Counted from the first letter of the stretch, positions 44,171-53,220 are shown. The stretch is 64,000 nucleotides of DNA from DASZIT01 sp963770635 (GCA_963770635.1 CAVYQI010000004.1:124001-188000); one strand, 5' to 3'. The notes: generated by a model not told the origin, from the letters alone. A program made the numbers and translations.

Positions 44171-44383
44171 CTACGAGGCGGTGGGGCCCGTACGCCGGCG
44201 TCCGAAGAGCCAGTAGGCCAGGGAGTTCCCGGGGTTGGCGATCGTGGCGATTCGCCAGAAGCGCTTCGAGCCGCGGATCTGGCTCTCGTCCCGGCCGCGC
44301 AGATCCCAGAAGGTGAACGCCGCCAGCACGAGGTCGAACACGACAAAGGCGGTGAGGAGCGCAAGCTTCGGTCGGCGGGCCAT
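44171..44383 (-). CDS. Small membrane protein, PLDc_N-like
   Basis: A 70-residue protein with an N-terminal hydrophobic helix (LALLTAFVVFDLVLAAFTFWDL), a polar loop, then RFWRIATIANPGNSLAYWLFGRRR, reminiscent of the phospholipase D N-terminal membrane domain (W..I...GP..YW..GRR) but with a charged centre. It is probably a small membrane protein. Function unknown. It is tail-to-tail with the isochorismatase-like gene, and ends 25 nt from its stop. Confidence 0.6.
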   Translation of the reverse strand: MARRPKLALLTAFVVFDLVLAAFTFWDLRGRDESQIRGSKRFWRIATIANPGNSLAYWLFGRRRTGPTAS

Positions 44384-44418
44384 CCTCGGAGTCTGTCAGA
44401 CCGGCGGCCGCCGGTCGA

Positions 44419-45642
44419 TCAGTCGGTGCGGGAGCCGTCCAGCTGGATCATGGCGTTGGTGGGCAGCTCTTCGACGGTGACGTCGGGAACCGGGAAGTTG
44501 AAGTCCTGGTACTTGCGCACCGCCGACTGGCGGTACCGGGTGGTCGAGTGCACCGGGTCGGGATCGAACTGCGGGATGACCTTGGTGCCGAACACCTCGA
44601 GCATCTCGTGGACCTCGTCCTCCATCAAGGAGTCGGACGGCAGCCCGAACACCACCTGATCGCAGCCCACCGTCTGGTACCTGGCCACCTGCTCGGCGAC
44701 CTCGTCGGGCTCGCCGCAGAGCAACCATCCTTCTTCGATGAGATGGTCGAGCATCGACTCGTCGGTGATGGTGTGGGGCCGCTCCGGCCACACCGGGACG
44801 CCCTCCTGGTGGGGAATGGTGTCGTGATAGTTGCACACCAGCGAGTAGAGGTACCCGCGGCCGCGGCGAAGGGCGATCTGGCGGGCCTTCTTGCGGTCGT
44901 TGAGGCAGATGACCGCGTTGGTCATCATCACGTTGTCGTTCTTGAACTGACCCAACGGCTCCGTGCAGTTGGCGACGCCCTCTTTATAGGCATCGATGCG
45001 GCCCTGGAGGTTGTAGATGGGCTCGAAGTTGAAGGCGATGGCGCCGATGCCCAGTTCGCCGGCCTGGGTGAACGTCCCCGGGTTGCCGCAGCCGACCCAG
45101 ATGGGCGGGTGACCCTTGCCCTGGTAGGGCTTGGGCAGGATGTTATGGGGGTAGGGCACGGTGAAGTGCTCACCCTCGAACATGTAGTCCTTCTGCTCCC
45201 ACATCCTCGGGATCTCGCGGATGACCTCGTTCCACTCGGCTTTGGTGGAGTTCTTGTCGAGGATGTTGAAGGCGGCGATCTCGTGGCTGCCGGCCCCCCG
45301 GCCGGTGCCCCACTCGAAGCGGCCTTCGAGGACGTGATCGAGCATCGCCACCCGTTCGGCCGCCCGCACCGGGTGGTTGACCCGGGGCGAGAGGTTCATG
45401 ATGCCGGTTCCGATGTGGATCCGGTCGGTAGCATGAGCCAGATAGCCCATCACCACCTCGGGTGACGACATGTGGCTGTACTCGGAGAGGGTGTGGTGCT
45501 CGCCGATCCAGGCGTACTTCCAGTTGTACTTGTCCGCCTCGACCACGTACGCCATCTCGCGCTTGAGCATCTCGTGCTCGCACGCCGGATCGTGGGCGGC
45601 CTGGCCGGGCACATAGCCGTTGAGAAAGACTCCGAACTCCAT
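44419..45642 (-). CDS. Luciferase-like (LLM) flavin- or F420-dependent oxidoreductase
   Basis: This is a 407-residue bacterial-luciferase-family enzyme. It begins MEFGVFLNGYVPGQAAHDP, with AWIGEHHTLSEYSHMSSPEVVMGYLAHATDRIHIGTGIMNLSPRVNHPVRAAERVAMLDHVLEGRFEWGTGRGAGSHE, all typical of the LLM barrel, and ends with a longer C-terminal segment. Flavin or F420 use cannot be told by eye. The ATG has AGGAG upstream; the frame extends far upstream only as a non-coding overlap with the divergent fadD17-like gene. A perfect KstR-pattern site lies in the shared promoter. A role in steroid catabolism is inferred from that. Confidence 0.85.
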   Translation of the reverse strand: MEFGVFLNGYVPGQAAHDPACEHEMLKREMAYVVEADKYNWKYAWIGEHHTLSEYSHMSSPEVVMGYLAHATDRIHIGTGIMNLSPRVNHPVRAAERVAMLDHVLEGRFEWGTGRGAGSHEIAAFNILDKNSTKAEWNEVIREIPRMWEQKDYMFEGEHFTVPYPHNILPKPYQGKGHPPIWVGCGNPGTFTQAGELGIGAIAFNFEPIYNLQGRIDAYKEGVANCTEPLGQFKNDNVMMTNAVICLNDRKKARQIALRRGRGYLYSLVCNYHDTIPHQEGVPVWPERPHTITDESMLDHLIEEGWLLCGEPDEVAEQVARYQTVGCDQVVFGLPSDSLMEDEVHEMLEVFGTKVIPQFDPDPVHSTTRYRQSAVRKYQDFNFPVPDVTVEELPTNAMIQLDGSRTD

Positions 45643-45739
45643 GGCGGTGGTGCTCCTCTCGTTCCCCACACGGCGCTCTCGGGAACGGACACTCCTCGCT
45701 CCGGGCGCATTGGCAACGTAACACGGACAACGGCTAAAT

Positions 45740-45753
45740 TGCAACGTGTTCCA
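45740..45753. promoter_or_regulatory. KstR-like operator TGCAACGTGTTCCA between the LLM and fadD17-like genes
   Basis: It matches TNNAACNNGTTNNA exactly. It lies 97 bp from the leftward LLM start and 66 bp from the rightward fadD17-like start, so one site could control both genes. Confidence 0.65.
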
Positions 45754-45819
45754 GTTTTTGTGCCTAGCCGGCGTCTCTTCGCAGCCCATTAGGGTGGCTA
45801 CTGAGAACGAAGGGGGACG

Positions 45820-47487
45820 GTGCTGACCATCGACGAACTGATCCGGGAGCGGGCCGCCGATCAACACGCCGGCCTGCTGTTCGGGGATCGGACCTGGACC
45901 TACGCCGAGGTGGTGTCGGCCCAGTCCGACCGGGCCGCGGTCCTGACCCAGATGCGGGCTCCCGGGCCGTTCCACGTGGCCCTGCTGCTGGACAATGTGC
46001 CCGAATACGTCTTCTGGCTGGGGGCCGCCGCGCTCTGCGGGGCGGTAGTGGTGGGCGGGAACCCCACCCATCGGGGCGACGAGCTGGCCCGCGACCTCTC
46101 CCATACCGAGTGCCAGTTGCTGGTCACCGACGACACCTATTTCAAGCTGGTCGACGGCTACGACCTCGGACCCGCTCTCCCGCCCGAGCGGATCCTGGTC
46201 ATCGACAACCCGGAGGGAGATGTCGATGCTGACTCCGGCACTCCCTACGGTGCTCGGCTGGCCGCGGCGGCCGGAGCCCCGCTCCCCGACCAGGCCGCCA
46301 CCGGGGTCGACGAAAGCTCGCTGGGTCTGCTGCTGTTCACCTCCGGCACCTCCGGTGCCCCCAAGGCGTGCCTGTGCAGCCAGGGGCGGCTGGCCCGCAT
46401 CGGGACCACCGTCGCCCAGATGTTCGAGATCACCGCCGATGACGTCTGCTACATCCCGATGCCCCTCTTCCATTCCAACGCCCTGATGACCGGGTGGACG
46501 CCGGCGCTGGCGGCCGGGGCGACCATGGCCATCCGGGAGCGCTTCTCCGCCTCGGAGTTCCTCCCCGATGTCCGGCGCTTCGGCGCCACCTACTTCAACT
46601 ACGTGGGCAAACCGCTGTCCTACGTGTTGGCCACCCCCGAACGTCCGGACGACGCCGACAATCCCCTGCGCCGGGCCTTCGGGAACGAAGCCGCGGAGGC
46701 CGACATCGCCCGTTTCGCCGAGCGGTTCGGCTGCGCCATTCAGGACGCCTACGGCTCGACCGAAGGGGGGGCGGCCGTGAGCCGTACTCCCGACACCCCG
46801 CGGGGGGCGTTGGGCCGGGCCCAGGAAGGCACCCTGATCCTCAATGCCGACACCGGTGAGGAGTGCCCGCGGGCCCGCCTCGACGAGCACGGCCGGCTGC
46901 TCAATGCCGAAGAGGCCATCGGTGAGATCGTCTCCAAGACCGGTGGTGCCGGCTTCGAGGGGTACTGGCGGAATGACGAAGCCAACGCCGCCCGGTTGCG
47001 CAACGGCTGGTACTGGACCGGCGATCTCGCCTACCGGGACCAGGACGACTTCTTCTACTTCGCCGGCCGGGACTACGACTGGTTACGGGTGGACGGGGAG
47101 AACTTCGCCGCCGCCCCGGTCGAAGCCATCCTCATCCGGCATCCGGATGTCGTGTTGGCATCGGTCTACGCCGTACCCGACGTGGCGGTGGGAGACCAGG
47201 TGATGGCCGTGGTGCTGCTCCGGCCCGGCATCGAGTTCGATCCCGACGGTTTCAGCCGGTTCCTGTCCGAGCAGACCGACCTCGGAACCAAAGTCGCCCC
47301 CAAATTCGTCCGGGTGGCTTCCGACCTCCCGGTCACCGCCACCAGCAAAGTGCTCAAGCGGGTGCTGCGGAACGAAGGCTGGCGCTGCCCCGACACCGTC
47401 TGGTGGCGACCGACCCGGGACCTGTCCTACCGGTTGTTGTCGGCGGAGGAGGCCGACGACCTGGACCAGGCGGTGGCCAGCCGCTGA
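45820..47487 (+). CDS. fadD17: FadD17-like acyl-CoA ligase
   Basis: This AMP-forming ligase of 555 residues is close to mycobacterial FadD17, an enzyme that activates steroid side-chain acids. Shared blocks are LLFTSGTSGAPKACLCSQGRLA, DDVCYIPMPLFHSNALMTGWTPALAAGATMAIRERFSASEFLPDVRRFGATYFNYVGKPLSYVLATPERPDDADNPLRRAFGNE, AYGSTEGG and DWLRVDGENFAAAPVE. GTG start with AGGGGG upstream. Shares a KstR-pattern promoter region with the divergent LLM gene. Confident on the ligase; the FadD17 assignment rests on the strong pattern match. Confidence 0.9.
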   Translation: MLTIDELIRERAADQHAGLLFGDRTWTYAEVVSAQSDRAAVLTQMRAPGPFHVALLLDNVPEYVFWLGAAALCGAVVVGGNPTHRGDELARDLSHTECQLLVTDDTYFKLVDGYDLGPALPPERILVIDNPEGDVDADSGTPYGARLAAAAGAPLPDQAATGVDESSLGLLLFTSGTSGAPKACLCSQGRLARIGTTVAQMFEITADDVCYIPMPLFHSNALMTGWTPALAAGATMAIRERFSASEFLPDVRRFGATYFNYVGKPLSYVLATPERPDDADNPLRRAFGNEAAEADIARFAERFGCAIQDAYGSTEGGAAVSRTPDTPRGALGRAQEGTLILNADTGEECPRARLDEHGRLLNAEEAIGEIVSKTGGAGFEGYWRNDEANAARLRNGWYWTGDLAYRDQDDFFYFAGRDYDWLRVDGENFAAAPVEAILIRHPDVVLASVYAVPDVAVGDQVMAVVLLRPGIEFDPDGFSRFLSEQTDLGTKVAPKFVRVASDLPVTATSKVLKRVLRNEGWRCPDTVWWRPTRDLSYRLLSAEEADDLDQAVASR

Positions 47488-47508
47488 AGAGGGTTGCCCG
47501 GGCTATTT

Positions 47509-47530
47509 ACTTGCGGTCTTGACCGCAAGT
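47509..47530. promoter_or_regulatory. Palindromic operator ACTTGCGGTC-TT-GACCGCAAGT upstream of the monooxygenase operon
   Basis: A perfect 10-bp inverted repeat with a 2-nt centre lies 55 bp before the monooxygenase ATG. Its size and symmetry suit a TetR dimer, and a TetR gene is the second gene of the operon, so autoregulation is likely. Confidence 0.65.
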
Positions 47531-47585
47531 GGCGCTGGACGTAGGTTGGCGGTGTCAGATCGCCGCCCCGCCCACCGGAGGATGC

Positions 47586-49145
47586 ATGCCAGGTTCCGCC
47601 CTTCCCGACGTCGAGGTCGCCGTCATCGGGGCCGGGCTCGGTGGTCTCGGGATGGGCATCGCCCTGAGGCGAGCCGGCATCGACGACTTCGTCATCCTCG
47701 AGCGGGCTGACGACATCGGGGGCACCTGGCGGGACAACACCTATCCCGGCATCGCCGTCGACATTCCGGCCCAGGCCTACCAATTCAGCTATGCCCTCAA
47801 TCCGGAGTGGTCCCGAGCTTTCGCCGAAGGGGCCGAGGTGATGTCCTACATCGACCGGTGCGCCGACCGCTTCGATCTGCGTCCCCACCTACGGTGCGGC
47901 GCCGAGGTCACCGAACGGGTCTGGGACGATCACCTCGACCTGTGGCGACTCAAAATCGGCAGCGGTGAGCTCACCGCCCGGTTCGTGGTCAGCGCGATCG
48001 GCGCCTTCGTCGACCCGAAGCCGGTCGACATCCCCGGTGTCGAATCATTCTCCGGCAAGATCATGCGGTCGTCCCGGTGGGACCACGGATACGACCTGAG
48101 CGGCAAGCGGGTGGCGGTCGTCGGGACCGGGGCGAGTGCCGTCCAGATCATTCCGGAGATCGCCCCGGCCGTCGGCCGTCTGACGGTCTTCCAGAGAACG
48201 CCGATCTGGGTCCTCCCCAAGCGCGACCCCCTGGTACCCGAACGCACCAAGGAGCTCTACCGGCGTCGACCGTCGGCGCAAGAGCGGGTGCGGCAGGCGA
48301 CCACCCGGGCTACCGAACTGCTGTTGATCAACCTGGTTCTGCGTCACCGTCAGATGCCCTTCGTGGCCCACGGACTCGAATACTGGGCTCGTCATCTCTG
48401 GTACCGAACCCAGGTGAAGGATCCCGACGTGCGCCGAAAACTGACACCCGACTACGGATTCGGGTGTAAGCGGCCCGGGGTGTCGAGCAGCTACCTGAAG
48501 ACGTTCAACCGTGCCAATGTCGAGCTGGTCACTGAGCCCATCGAAGCAGTGACCACCGATGGCATCCGCACCGCCGACGGTGCCGATCGGGAGTTCGACG
48601 CCATCATCCTGGCCACCGGATTTCGGATGGCCAGTGATCCGGAGAACTTTCGGCGCACCCCGGTTCGGGGCCGCGACGGATTCGACCTGGCCACCTTCTA
48701 CGCCACCCAACGACTGGCCTCCTACGAGAGCATCAGCATCCCCAAGCTGCCCAACCACTTCATGATCTTCGGGCCCTATGGCTGGACGGGTGGGACCTGG
48801 CACCAACTGGTCGAGACCGCGTCTGCCCATATCGTCCGCATCATCCAGGAGACCGGCCGTCGACAGGCGACGTCGGTGGAGGTGAGCCAGGAGGCCACCG
48901 ACCTCTGGACCGCGACCATGCGCCGACGTCTTGAGACGTCGCTGTTCAACACCAACAACTGCGGACCGGCTCATAGCTACTACTTCGACCACCATGGGGA
49001 CACTCCGTTTCTGCGGCCGACCAGTGCCGCGCAAGCCGAGAGGTCGAGTCGGACGTTTCCCTTCGACGACTATGTCTTCAGTTACGGGAAGGCCGAAACG
49101 TCGGCGACGCCGACCGGAGGTCCGAGAGGGTCGGTGAAGGTGTGA
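47586..49145 (+). CDS. Flavin-containing monooxygenase (Baeyer-Villiger-like)
   Basis: This FAD/NADPH monooxygenase of 519 residues has the first Rossmann motif VAVIGAGLGGLGMGIALRRAG near the N-terminus, DDIGGTWRDNTYPGIAVDIPAQAYQFS, the second nucleotide-binding motif KRVAVVGTGASAVQIIPEIA, and DAIILATGFRM near the end. The Baeyer-Villiger fingerprint FxGxxxHxxxW is present as FSGKIMRSSRW, with Arg instead of His. It may act on a cyclic ketone, perhaps a steroid or terpenoid intermediate. The ATG has GGAGG close upstream. GTGA overlap with the tetR gene. Likely controlled by the palindrome upstream. Confidence 0.85.
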   Translation: MPGSALPDVEVAVIGAGLGGLGMGIALRRAGIDDFVILERADDIGGTWRDNTYPGIAVDIPAQAYQFSYALNPEWSRAFAEGAEVMSYIDRCADRFDLRPHLRCGAEVTERVWDDHLDLWRLKIGSGELTARFVVSAIGAFVDPKPVDIPGVESFSGKIMRSSRWDHGYDLSGKRVAVVGTGASAVQIIPEIAPAVGRLTVFQRTPIWVLPKRDPLVPERTKELYRRRPSAQERVRQATTRATELLLINLVLRHRQMPFVAHGLEYWARHLWYRTQVKDPDVRRKLTPDYGFGCKRPGVSSSYLKTFNRANVELVTEPIEAVTTDGIRTADGADREFDAIILATGFRMASDPENFRRTPVRGRDGFDLATFYATQRLASYESISIPKLPNHFMIFGPYGWTGGTWHQLVETASAHIVRIIQETGRRQATSVEVSQEATDLWTATMRRRLETSLFNTNNCGPAHSYYFDHHGDTPFLRPTSAAQAERSSRTFPFDDYVFSYGKAETSATPTGGPRGSVKV

Positions 49146-49918
49146 CGACCACGCCCGCCTCTGGCCCGCCAGTCGTCGACGCCGTCGACACCCGGGGAGG
49201 AGCGCCGAAGGGTCGACGCCCCCAACCCGAGCGTCGGGCGGCCATGCAAGAACGGCTCCTCGACGCCACCGTCGAATGCCTGGTCGAGGTGGGCTGGGCC
49301 CGCACCACCCTCCCGGAAGTGGTGGCCCGGGCCGACGTCGCCCGGGGCGCCCAGGTGCACCACTTCCCGACCAAGGCCGCCTTGATGGCTGCGGTCGGCG
49401 AGCACCTCCTCCAACGCCATCACCGGGAGTTCTCCGAGGCCTTCGAGGCCCTGCGTCCCGAGGAACGGACCCTGGAGGCAGCCATCGACGGTCTCTGGGG
49501 GATCCTGTGCAGCCCCACCTGGACCGCGGTGATCGAGCTGGGCCTGGCCAGCCGGACCGATCCGTCCATCGCGGTGAGCTTCGAAGGGTTCACCGACCGG
49601 GTGGACGAAACCGTGCTGGAGATCGTCAATGAGTACTTCCCGGCCTTGGCCCAGAACCCGATCGGCACCGCGGTGGTCAGGGGCACGCTGGCCCTCCTCT
49701 ACGGCTTGGCCCTGCAGACCTCGATCGACGGCGATCGGCTCGGCCGGCACGCCGAGGTCGTCGACCAGTTCAAACTCCTCTGTACCGCGCTGGCGCCGGC
49801 ATTGGTCGGCGCTGCCACCTCATCGGTCAGCTCGACGCCGGACGTTGCCGCTGCCGAAACGACCGCACCACCACTGAAACTCCTACCCGACCCCGACGAA
49901 CAAGGAGATCACCGATGA
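49142..49918 (+). CDS. TetR-family transcriptional regulator
   Basis: This is a 258-residue regulator with the N-terminal HTH (MQERLLDATVECLVEVGWARTTLPEVVARADVARGAQVHHFPTKAALMAAV) and a C-terminal ligand-binding helical domain. GTG start overlapping the monooxygenase stop, and the next gene begins inside its stop codon (ATGA). It probably represses its own three-gene operon through the 22-bp palindrome upstream. Ligand unknown. Confidence 0.92.
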   Translation: MTTTPASGPPVVDAVDTRGGAPKGRRPQPERRAAMQERLLDATVECLVEVGWARTTLPEVVARADVARGAQVHHFPTKAALMAAVGEHLLQRHHREFSEAFEALRPEERTLEAAIDGLWGILCSPTWTAVIELGLASRTDPSIAVSFEGFTDRVDETVLEIVNEYFPALAQNPIGTAVVRGTLALLYGLALQTSIDGDRLGRHAEVVDQFKLLCTALAPALVGAATSSVSSTPDVAAAETTAPPLKLLPDPDEQGDHR

Positions 49919-50835
49919 CCCAGACCGCAACCCCGGAGCCCCGGACCGTCCCTCGCCGCACGGTGCGTACCCGGCGCATCACCTTCGAGTATCCGACCTC
50001 CGACCTGCCGCGCCATTACATGAACGGCGACCTGGTGATGAGCCACGTGGTCTCGGTGCTGTCGGCCCTCTTCCCCAACGGCGAGGACTTCTTCGTGCAA
50101 TCCGTGCGCAACTTCCGGGACCAGGTCGTCGATCCCGAGCTCAAGAAGCAGGTAGGCGGTTTCATCGGTCAGGAGGCGATCCACGGCCGCGAGCACCGGG
50201 CCTTCAATGACCGTCTCCACCAGCTCGGCTATCCGACCCACCGGATCGACCGGGGGGTGGGGATTCTGTTCAAGGGTCTGGGGGGCAAGGTGCTCTCGAA
50301 GCGGGTCCAGCTGGCCATCACCGCCGCCCTCGAGCACTACACCGCCACCCTGGCCGAGGTGCTGCTGAGGAGCCCGGAGGCCCGGGAGATGGTGTCGGTC
50401 GACGAGGTCCGCTCCCTGTTGCTGTGGCACGCCCTGGAGGAATCCGAGCACAAGGCGGTCGCCTTCGACGTGTACCAGGAGGTGGTGGGCAGCCACGCCG
50501 TCCGGGTGCGGACGATGAACGTGGTGACCGTCGCCTTCATCGCCGGCGTAGTGTTCGACACCTTCCTCTCGTTGCTGGGAGACGCCTCCACGCGAGACCT
50601 GAAGCGGCTTCGAAAGAGCCTCGGTGCCCTCCGGTATTCTCCCTTCACCCACGTCGAAGTGTGGCGTCACCTCCGTGACTACAACCGGCGGGATTTCCAT
50701 CCCGACGACCGGGACACCAGCCAGCTGGTCGAGGAGTGGCGATCCGCGTTGTTCGGAACGGACGGCCGGCTGGCCGACAAACTGAAGGGCCGTGGGGCGA
50801 ACGCCGATGACGAAGTCACGGCGGAGGCCGGCTGA
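49915..50835 (+). CDS. Predicted metal-dependent hydrolase (PF10118-type)
   Basis: This 306-residue protein resembles the predicted metal-dependent hydrolase family related to ferritin-like folds. Metal-ligand-type motifs are FIGQEAIHGREHRAFND and LLLWHALEESEHKAVAFDVY, each with Glu and His in helices. The middle helix LEHYTATLAEVLL fits too. Third gene of the monooxygenase-tetR-hydrolase operon, coupled by ATGA. Substrate not known; family members are often found with catabolic monooxygenases. Confidence 0.8.
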   Translation: MTQTATPEPRTVPRRTVRTRRITFEYPTSDLPRHYMNGDLVMSHVVSVLSALFPNGEDFFVQSVRNFRDQVVDPELKKQVGGFIGQEAIHGREHRAFNDRLHQLGYPTHRIDRGVGILFKGLGGKVLSKRVQLAITAALEHYTATLAEVLLRSPEAREMVSVDEVRSLLLWHALEESEHKAVAFDVYQEVVGSHAVRVRTMNVVTVAFIAGVVFDTFLSLLGDASTRDLKRLRKSLGALRYSPFTHVEVWRHLRDYNRRDFHPDDRDTSQLVEEWRSALFGTDGRLADKLKGRGANADDEVTAEAG

Positions 50836-50876
50836 CCCGACTTCTGATTGCTCCTAGGTAGCCGGCCCGGGCTGAC

Positions 50877-51758
50877 TCACATCCGTTCGAGAGCGGCTCC
50901 ATCGAACAACGGCATCATGTCCAGCTCGGCAACGTCCGCCTCGAGATCAACGTCATTCGGGACCTCGTGCGCACCCTGCGCGGCAGCCAGGATGGCTTCC
51001 AGGCGGGTGGCGTCGCTCGAGGTGTTGAGAAACAGCTGGGGGTTGCCCAGCACGTAGGCCACGCCCCGGGCCAGCGCCTCGCCTTCGGGAAGCGGCTCGT
51101 ACCAGGCGAAGTGAGGTTGGGTGGAGTCCGGAGTCCACCGGCGCCGGGCGATCGACTTGATGGTCTGCACCGCGACCTGGCGCTGGGCGCAGACCTCGAG
51201 GAGCTTCTCGACCGACGAGCGGTAGTCGGGGTTGCGCAACATGGTGAAGTTGTAGGGGAGCAGCACCGAGTCGAAGTCGAACCGCTCGAGGCTGCGTACG
51301 TGCATGCCGGGGATGCGGGTCCCATGACCGGTGACCCCGATGAAGCGCACCAGGCCTTCGTCCCGGGCCCGGGCAAGAGCCTCGACGGCTCCCCCGGGGG
51401 CGTGGGCGGTCTCCCACTCGTCCGGCTCGACCAGATTGTGGAGCTGGATGAGGTCGACCTGGTCGACTCCCAACCGGGTCAGTGACTGCTCGAGCTGCGC
51501 TCGGGCGGCGCCGCCGTTTCGCTCACCCGTCTTGGTGGCCAAGAAGAAATCATGCCGGTGATCGGCCAGGAACGGGGCCAGTCGCAGCTCGGAGTCGCCG
51601 TAGGCGGCGGCGGTGTCGATGTGGTTGAGGCCGCCGGCGAGCACGGTGTCGAGTACCCGGTCGGCGCGGTCCTGACGCATGGCGCCGAGGGCGGCGGCGC
51701 CGAAGATGACCCGGATGCTGCGGTGGCCGGTTCGACCGAAGGGCAGGGAATCGATCAT
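50877..51758 (-). CDS. Aldo/keto reductase family protein
   Basis: This is a 293-residue NADPH-type aldo/keto reductase barrel. Landmarks are VIFGAAALGAMRQDRADRVLDTVLAGGLNHIDTAAAYGDSELRLAPFL (Asp and Tyr of the tetrad), FFLATKTGER (Lys), VDQVDLIQLHNLV (His), and YNFTMLRNPDYRSSVEKLLEVCAQRQVAVQTIKSIARRRW. The ATG is chosen over a TTG one codon upstream. It converges on the hydrolase operon. Substrate unknown. Confidence 0.9.
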   Translation of the reverse strand: MIDSLPFGRTGHRSIRVIFGAAALGAMRQDRADRVLDTVLAGGLNHIDTAAAYGDSELRLAPFLADHRHDFFLATKTGERNGGAARAQLEQSLTRLGVDQVDLIQLHNLVEPDEWETAHAPGGAVEALARARDEGLVRFIGVTGHGTRIPGMHVRSLERFDFDSVLLPYNFTMLRNPDYRSSVEKLLEVCAQRQVAVQTIKSIARRRWTPDSTQPHFAWYEPLPEGEALARGVAYVLGNPQLFLNTSSDATRLEAILAAAQGAHEVPNDVDLEADVAELDMMPLFDGAALERM

Positions 51759-51813
51759 CAAAATCCGACGGTAGCAGTCTCCGCCCTGGATGTCAGCCGA
51801 CGGATTCGGAGGG

Positions 51814-52191
51814 TCAGCCCTTCGAATCGCGCGGCACGATCCGGCAGGGCACCGGCGTCTTTTCGTTGAGGTGATAGCTCGTGCACACCCGGTGATAGCC
51901 GTCGGCCACCCACAACGGAGTGCCCTGGACCAGCAACACCGGCGCCAATTTTTCGCCCGCCTTGATCTTCTTCATGTCGTTGACGACCTCGGAGTCGGTC
52001 TTGCCCAGCAGGGCGAGACCGGCCGCCCGGAGGATGTCCTTGGCCGCGAAGTGCTGCAGCGTCTGTTGCTTGCGCAACGCCTTGCTCAGTTTGGTGGCCG
52101 CCGACGACCCGACCAACAACGATAGGTACGACTTCGCTCCAGCAATGTCCTCGTCTTCGGGCTCACTCTTCCAATGCTCGTCATCGGCCAT
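51814..52191 (-). CDS. ParB/sulfiredoxin-fold-like conserved protein
   Basis: This is a 125-residue protein of unknown function. KAGEKLAPVLLVQGTPLWVADGYHRVCTSYHLNEKTPVPCRIVP resembles the ParB/Srx nuclease fold (substrate-binding P-V-V...DG.HR). The N-terminal half is helical and charged (EDEDIAGAKSYLSLLVGSSAATKLSKALRKQQTLQHFAAKDI). ATG with AGGAG upstream. No ParA or plasmid genes are nearby, so a chromosomal role is likely. Confidence 0.65.
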   Translation of the reverse strand: MADDEHWKSEPEDEDIAGAKSYLSLLVGSSAATKLSKALRKQQTLQHFAAKDILRAAGLALLGKTDSEVVNDMKKIKAGEKLAPVLLVQGTPLWVADGYHRVCTSYHLNEKTPVPCRIVPRDSKG

Positions 52192-52197
52192 CCTGGC

Positions 52198-52239
52198 GCT
52201 CCTCTCCTCGGCCCATCGTGCTCCTCTCCTCGGCCCATC
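52198..52239. repeat. Short tandem repeat, two copies of a 20-bp unit
   Basis: GCTCCTCTCCTCGGCCCATC occurs twice with a 22-bp period, in the intergenic space between the ParB-like gene and the aquaporin gene. It is pyrimidine-rich and would carry AGGAG-type sites on the minus strand, so the duplication also copies the ribosome site of the leftward gene. Confidence 0.7.
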
Positions 52240-52308
52240 CGGCTCGGGCTCGCAGTGACGCTGGAAGGATATCCCGGCAGCCAACGACTATGTTTCTCGG
52301 AAAATCCC

Positions 52309-53151
52309 ATGTCACCACCACCAGATCGCCCCGAGCCGCTACCTCTCGTCTACCGCGAGCCCATAGGGCTCCAGACGCCATGGAGCCTGGACTTTTGGGA
52401 TCAGACCTACGAGTGGCGCCGAGTTTTCTCCGAGCTGCTGGGTACGTTCTTCTTGGTGCTGGTGGCCGCCGGAGCCCCGGTGGTCGACGCCCGGAGCCAC
52501 GGTCAGGTCCCCCTGGACGCGCAGGTCGTCGTTCCCGGTCTGATGGTCATGGCCATCATCTACTTCATGGGCACCATCAGCGGCGCCCACCTGAACCCGG
52601 CCGTCACCATCTCCTTCGCGGTCCGCGGAAATTTTCCGTGGACCCGGGTCCCCGCGTATCTGGCCGCGCAACTGGTTGGCGCCGCCCTGGCGGCTGCCTT
52701 TCTCCGGGCCATGTTCGGCAACATCGGGAACCTCGGTGCCACCCTTCCGAGCGGAGATTTCAGCGGCTGGAAGACAGCGTTGATCGAGGTGGTGCTCACC
52801 GCCGGATTGGTGAGCGTCATCCTGGGAACCGCCTCGGGGGGTCGGAACATCGGCGCCAACGCGGCACTGGCCATCGGCGGCTACATCGTCCTCGCCGGCC
52901 TGTGGGCCGCTCCGGTCACCGGTGCCTCGATGAACCCGGCCCGCTCGTTCGGACCCGCCCTCGTCGGCGGTCGCTGGACCGATTTCTGGGCCTATGTCGC
53001 CGGTCCGATCGCCGGGGGGCTGGTGGCGGTGCTGTTCGCATGGATTCTGCGCGGCCCGCCGAGCAAGGAGGCCGATGTGGCCGCGGAAGGAACTCCACCG
53101 GCGCCGGGCTCGCAGGCCGTCCACGGCACGGTAGCTCCCCAACGCCCGTAG
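52309..53151 (+). CDS. Aquaporin/MIP-family channel
   Basis: This six-helix channel for water or small solutes has 280 residues. The two pore NPA motifs are present: SGAHLNPAVT and GASMNPARSFGPAL. Helices include LLGTFFLVLVAAG, VVVPGLMVMAIIYFMG, YLAAQLVGAALAAAFL and WAYVAGPIAGGLVAVLFAW. The ATG chosen starts a soluble N-terminus before helix 1. Selectivity (water or glycerol) cannot be inferred reliably; the Arg of the selectivity filter follows the second NPA as usual. Confidence 0.93.
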   Translation: MSPPPDRPEPLPLVYREPIGLQTPWSLDFWDQTYEWRRVFSELLGTFFLVLVAAGAPVVDARSHGQVPLDAQVVVPGLMVMAIIYFMGTISGAHLNPAVTISFAVRGNFPWTRVPAYLAAQLVGAALAAAFLRAMFGNIGNLGATLPSGDFSGWKTALIEVVLTAGLVSVILGTASGGRNIGANAALAIGGYIVLAGLWAAPVTGASMNPARSFGPALVGGRWTDFWAYVAGPIAGGLVAVLFAWILRGPPSKEADVAAEGTPPAPGSQAVHGTVAPQRP

Positions 53152-53220
53152 TCGAGCCACGCCCGGCGTGAATTGAGGCGGGTCCGAGATTTCTGGGTGG
53201 AGTGACCAGTCTCGCCAACT

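Noticed and set aside
45643..46890. Long upstream extension of the luciferase-like frame
   Set aside because: It overlaps the divergent fadD17-like gene on the opposite strand, has no homology to LLM proteins, and the ATG with AGGAG at 45642 explains the start.
51814..52191. ParB partition protein
   Set aside because: Only the ParB/Srx-like fold resemblance is present; no HTH, CTP-binding motif pattern or ParA partner.
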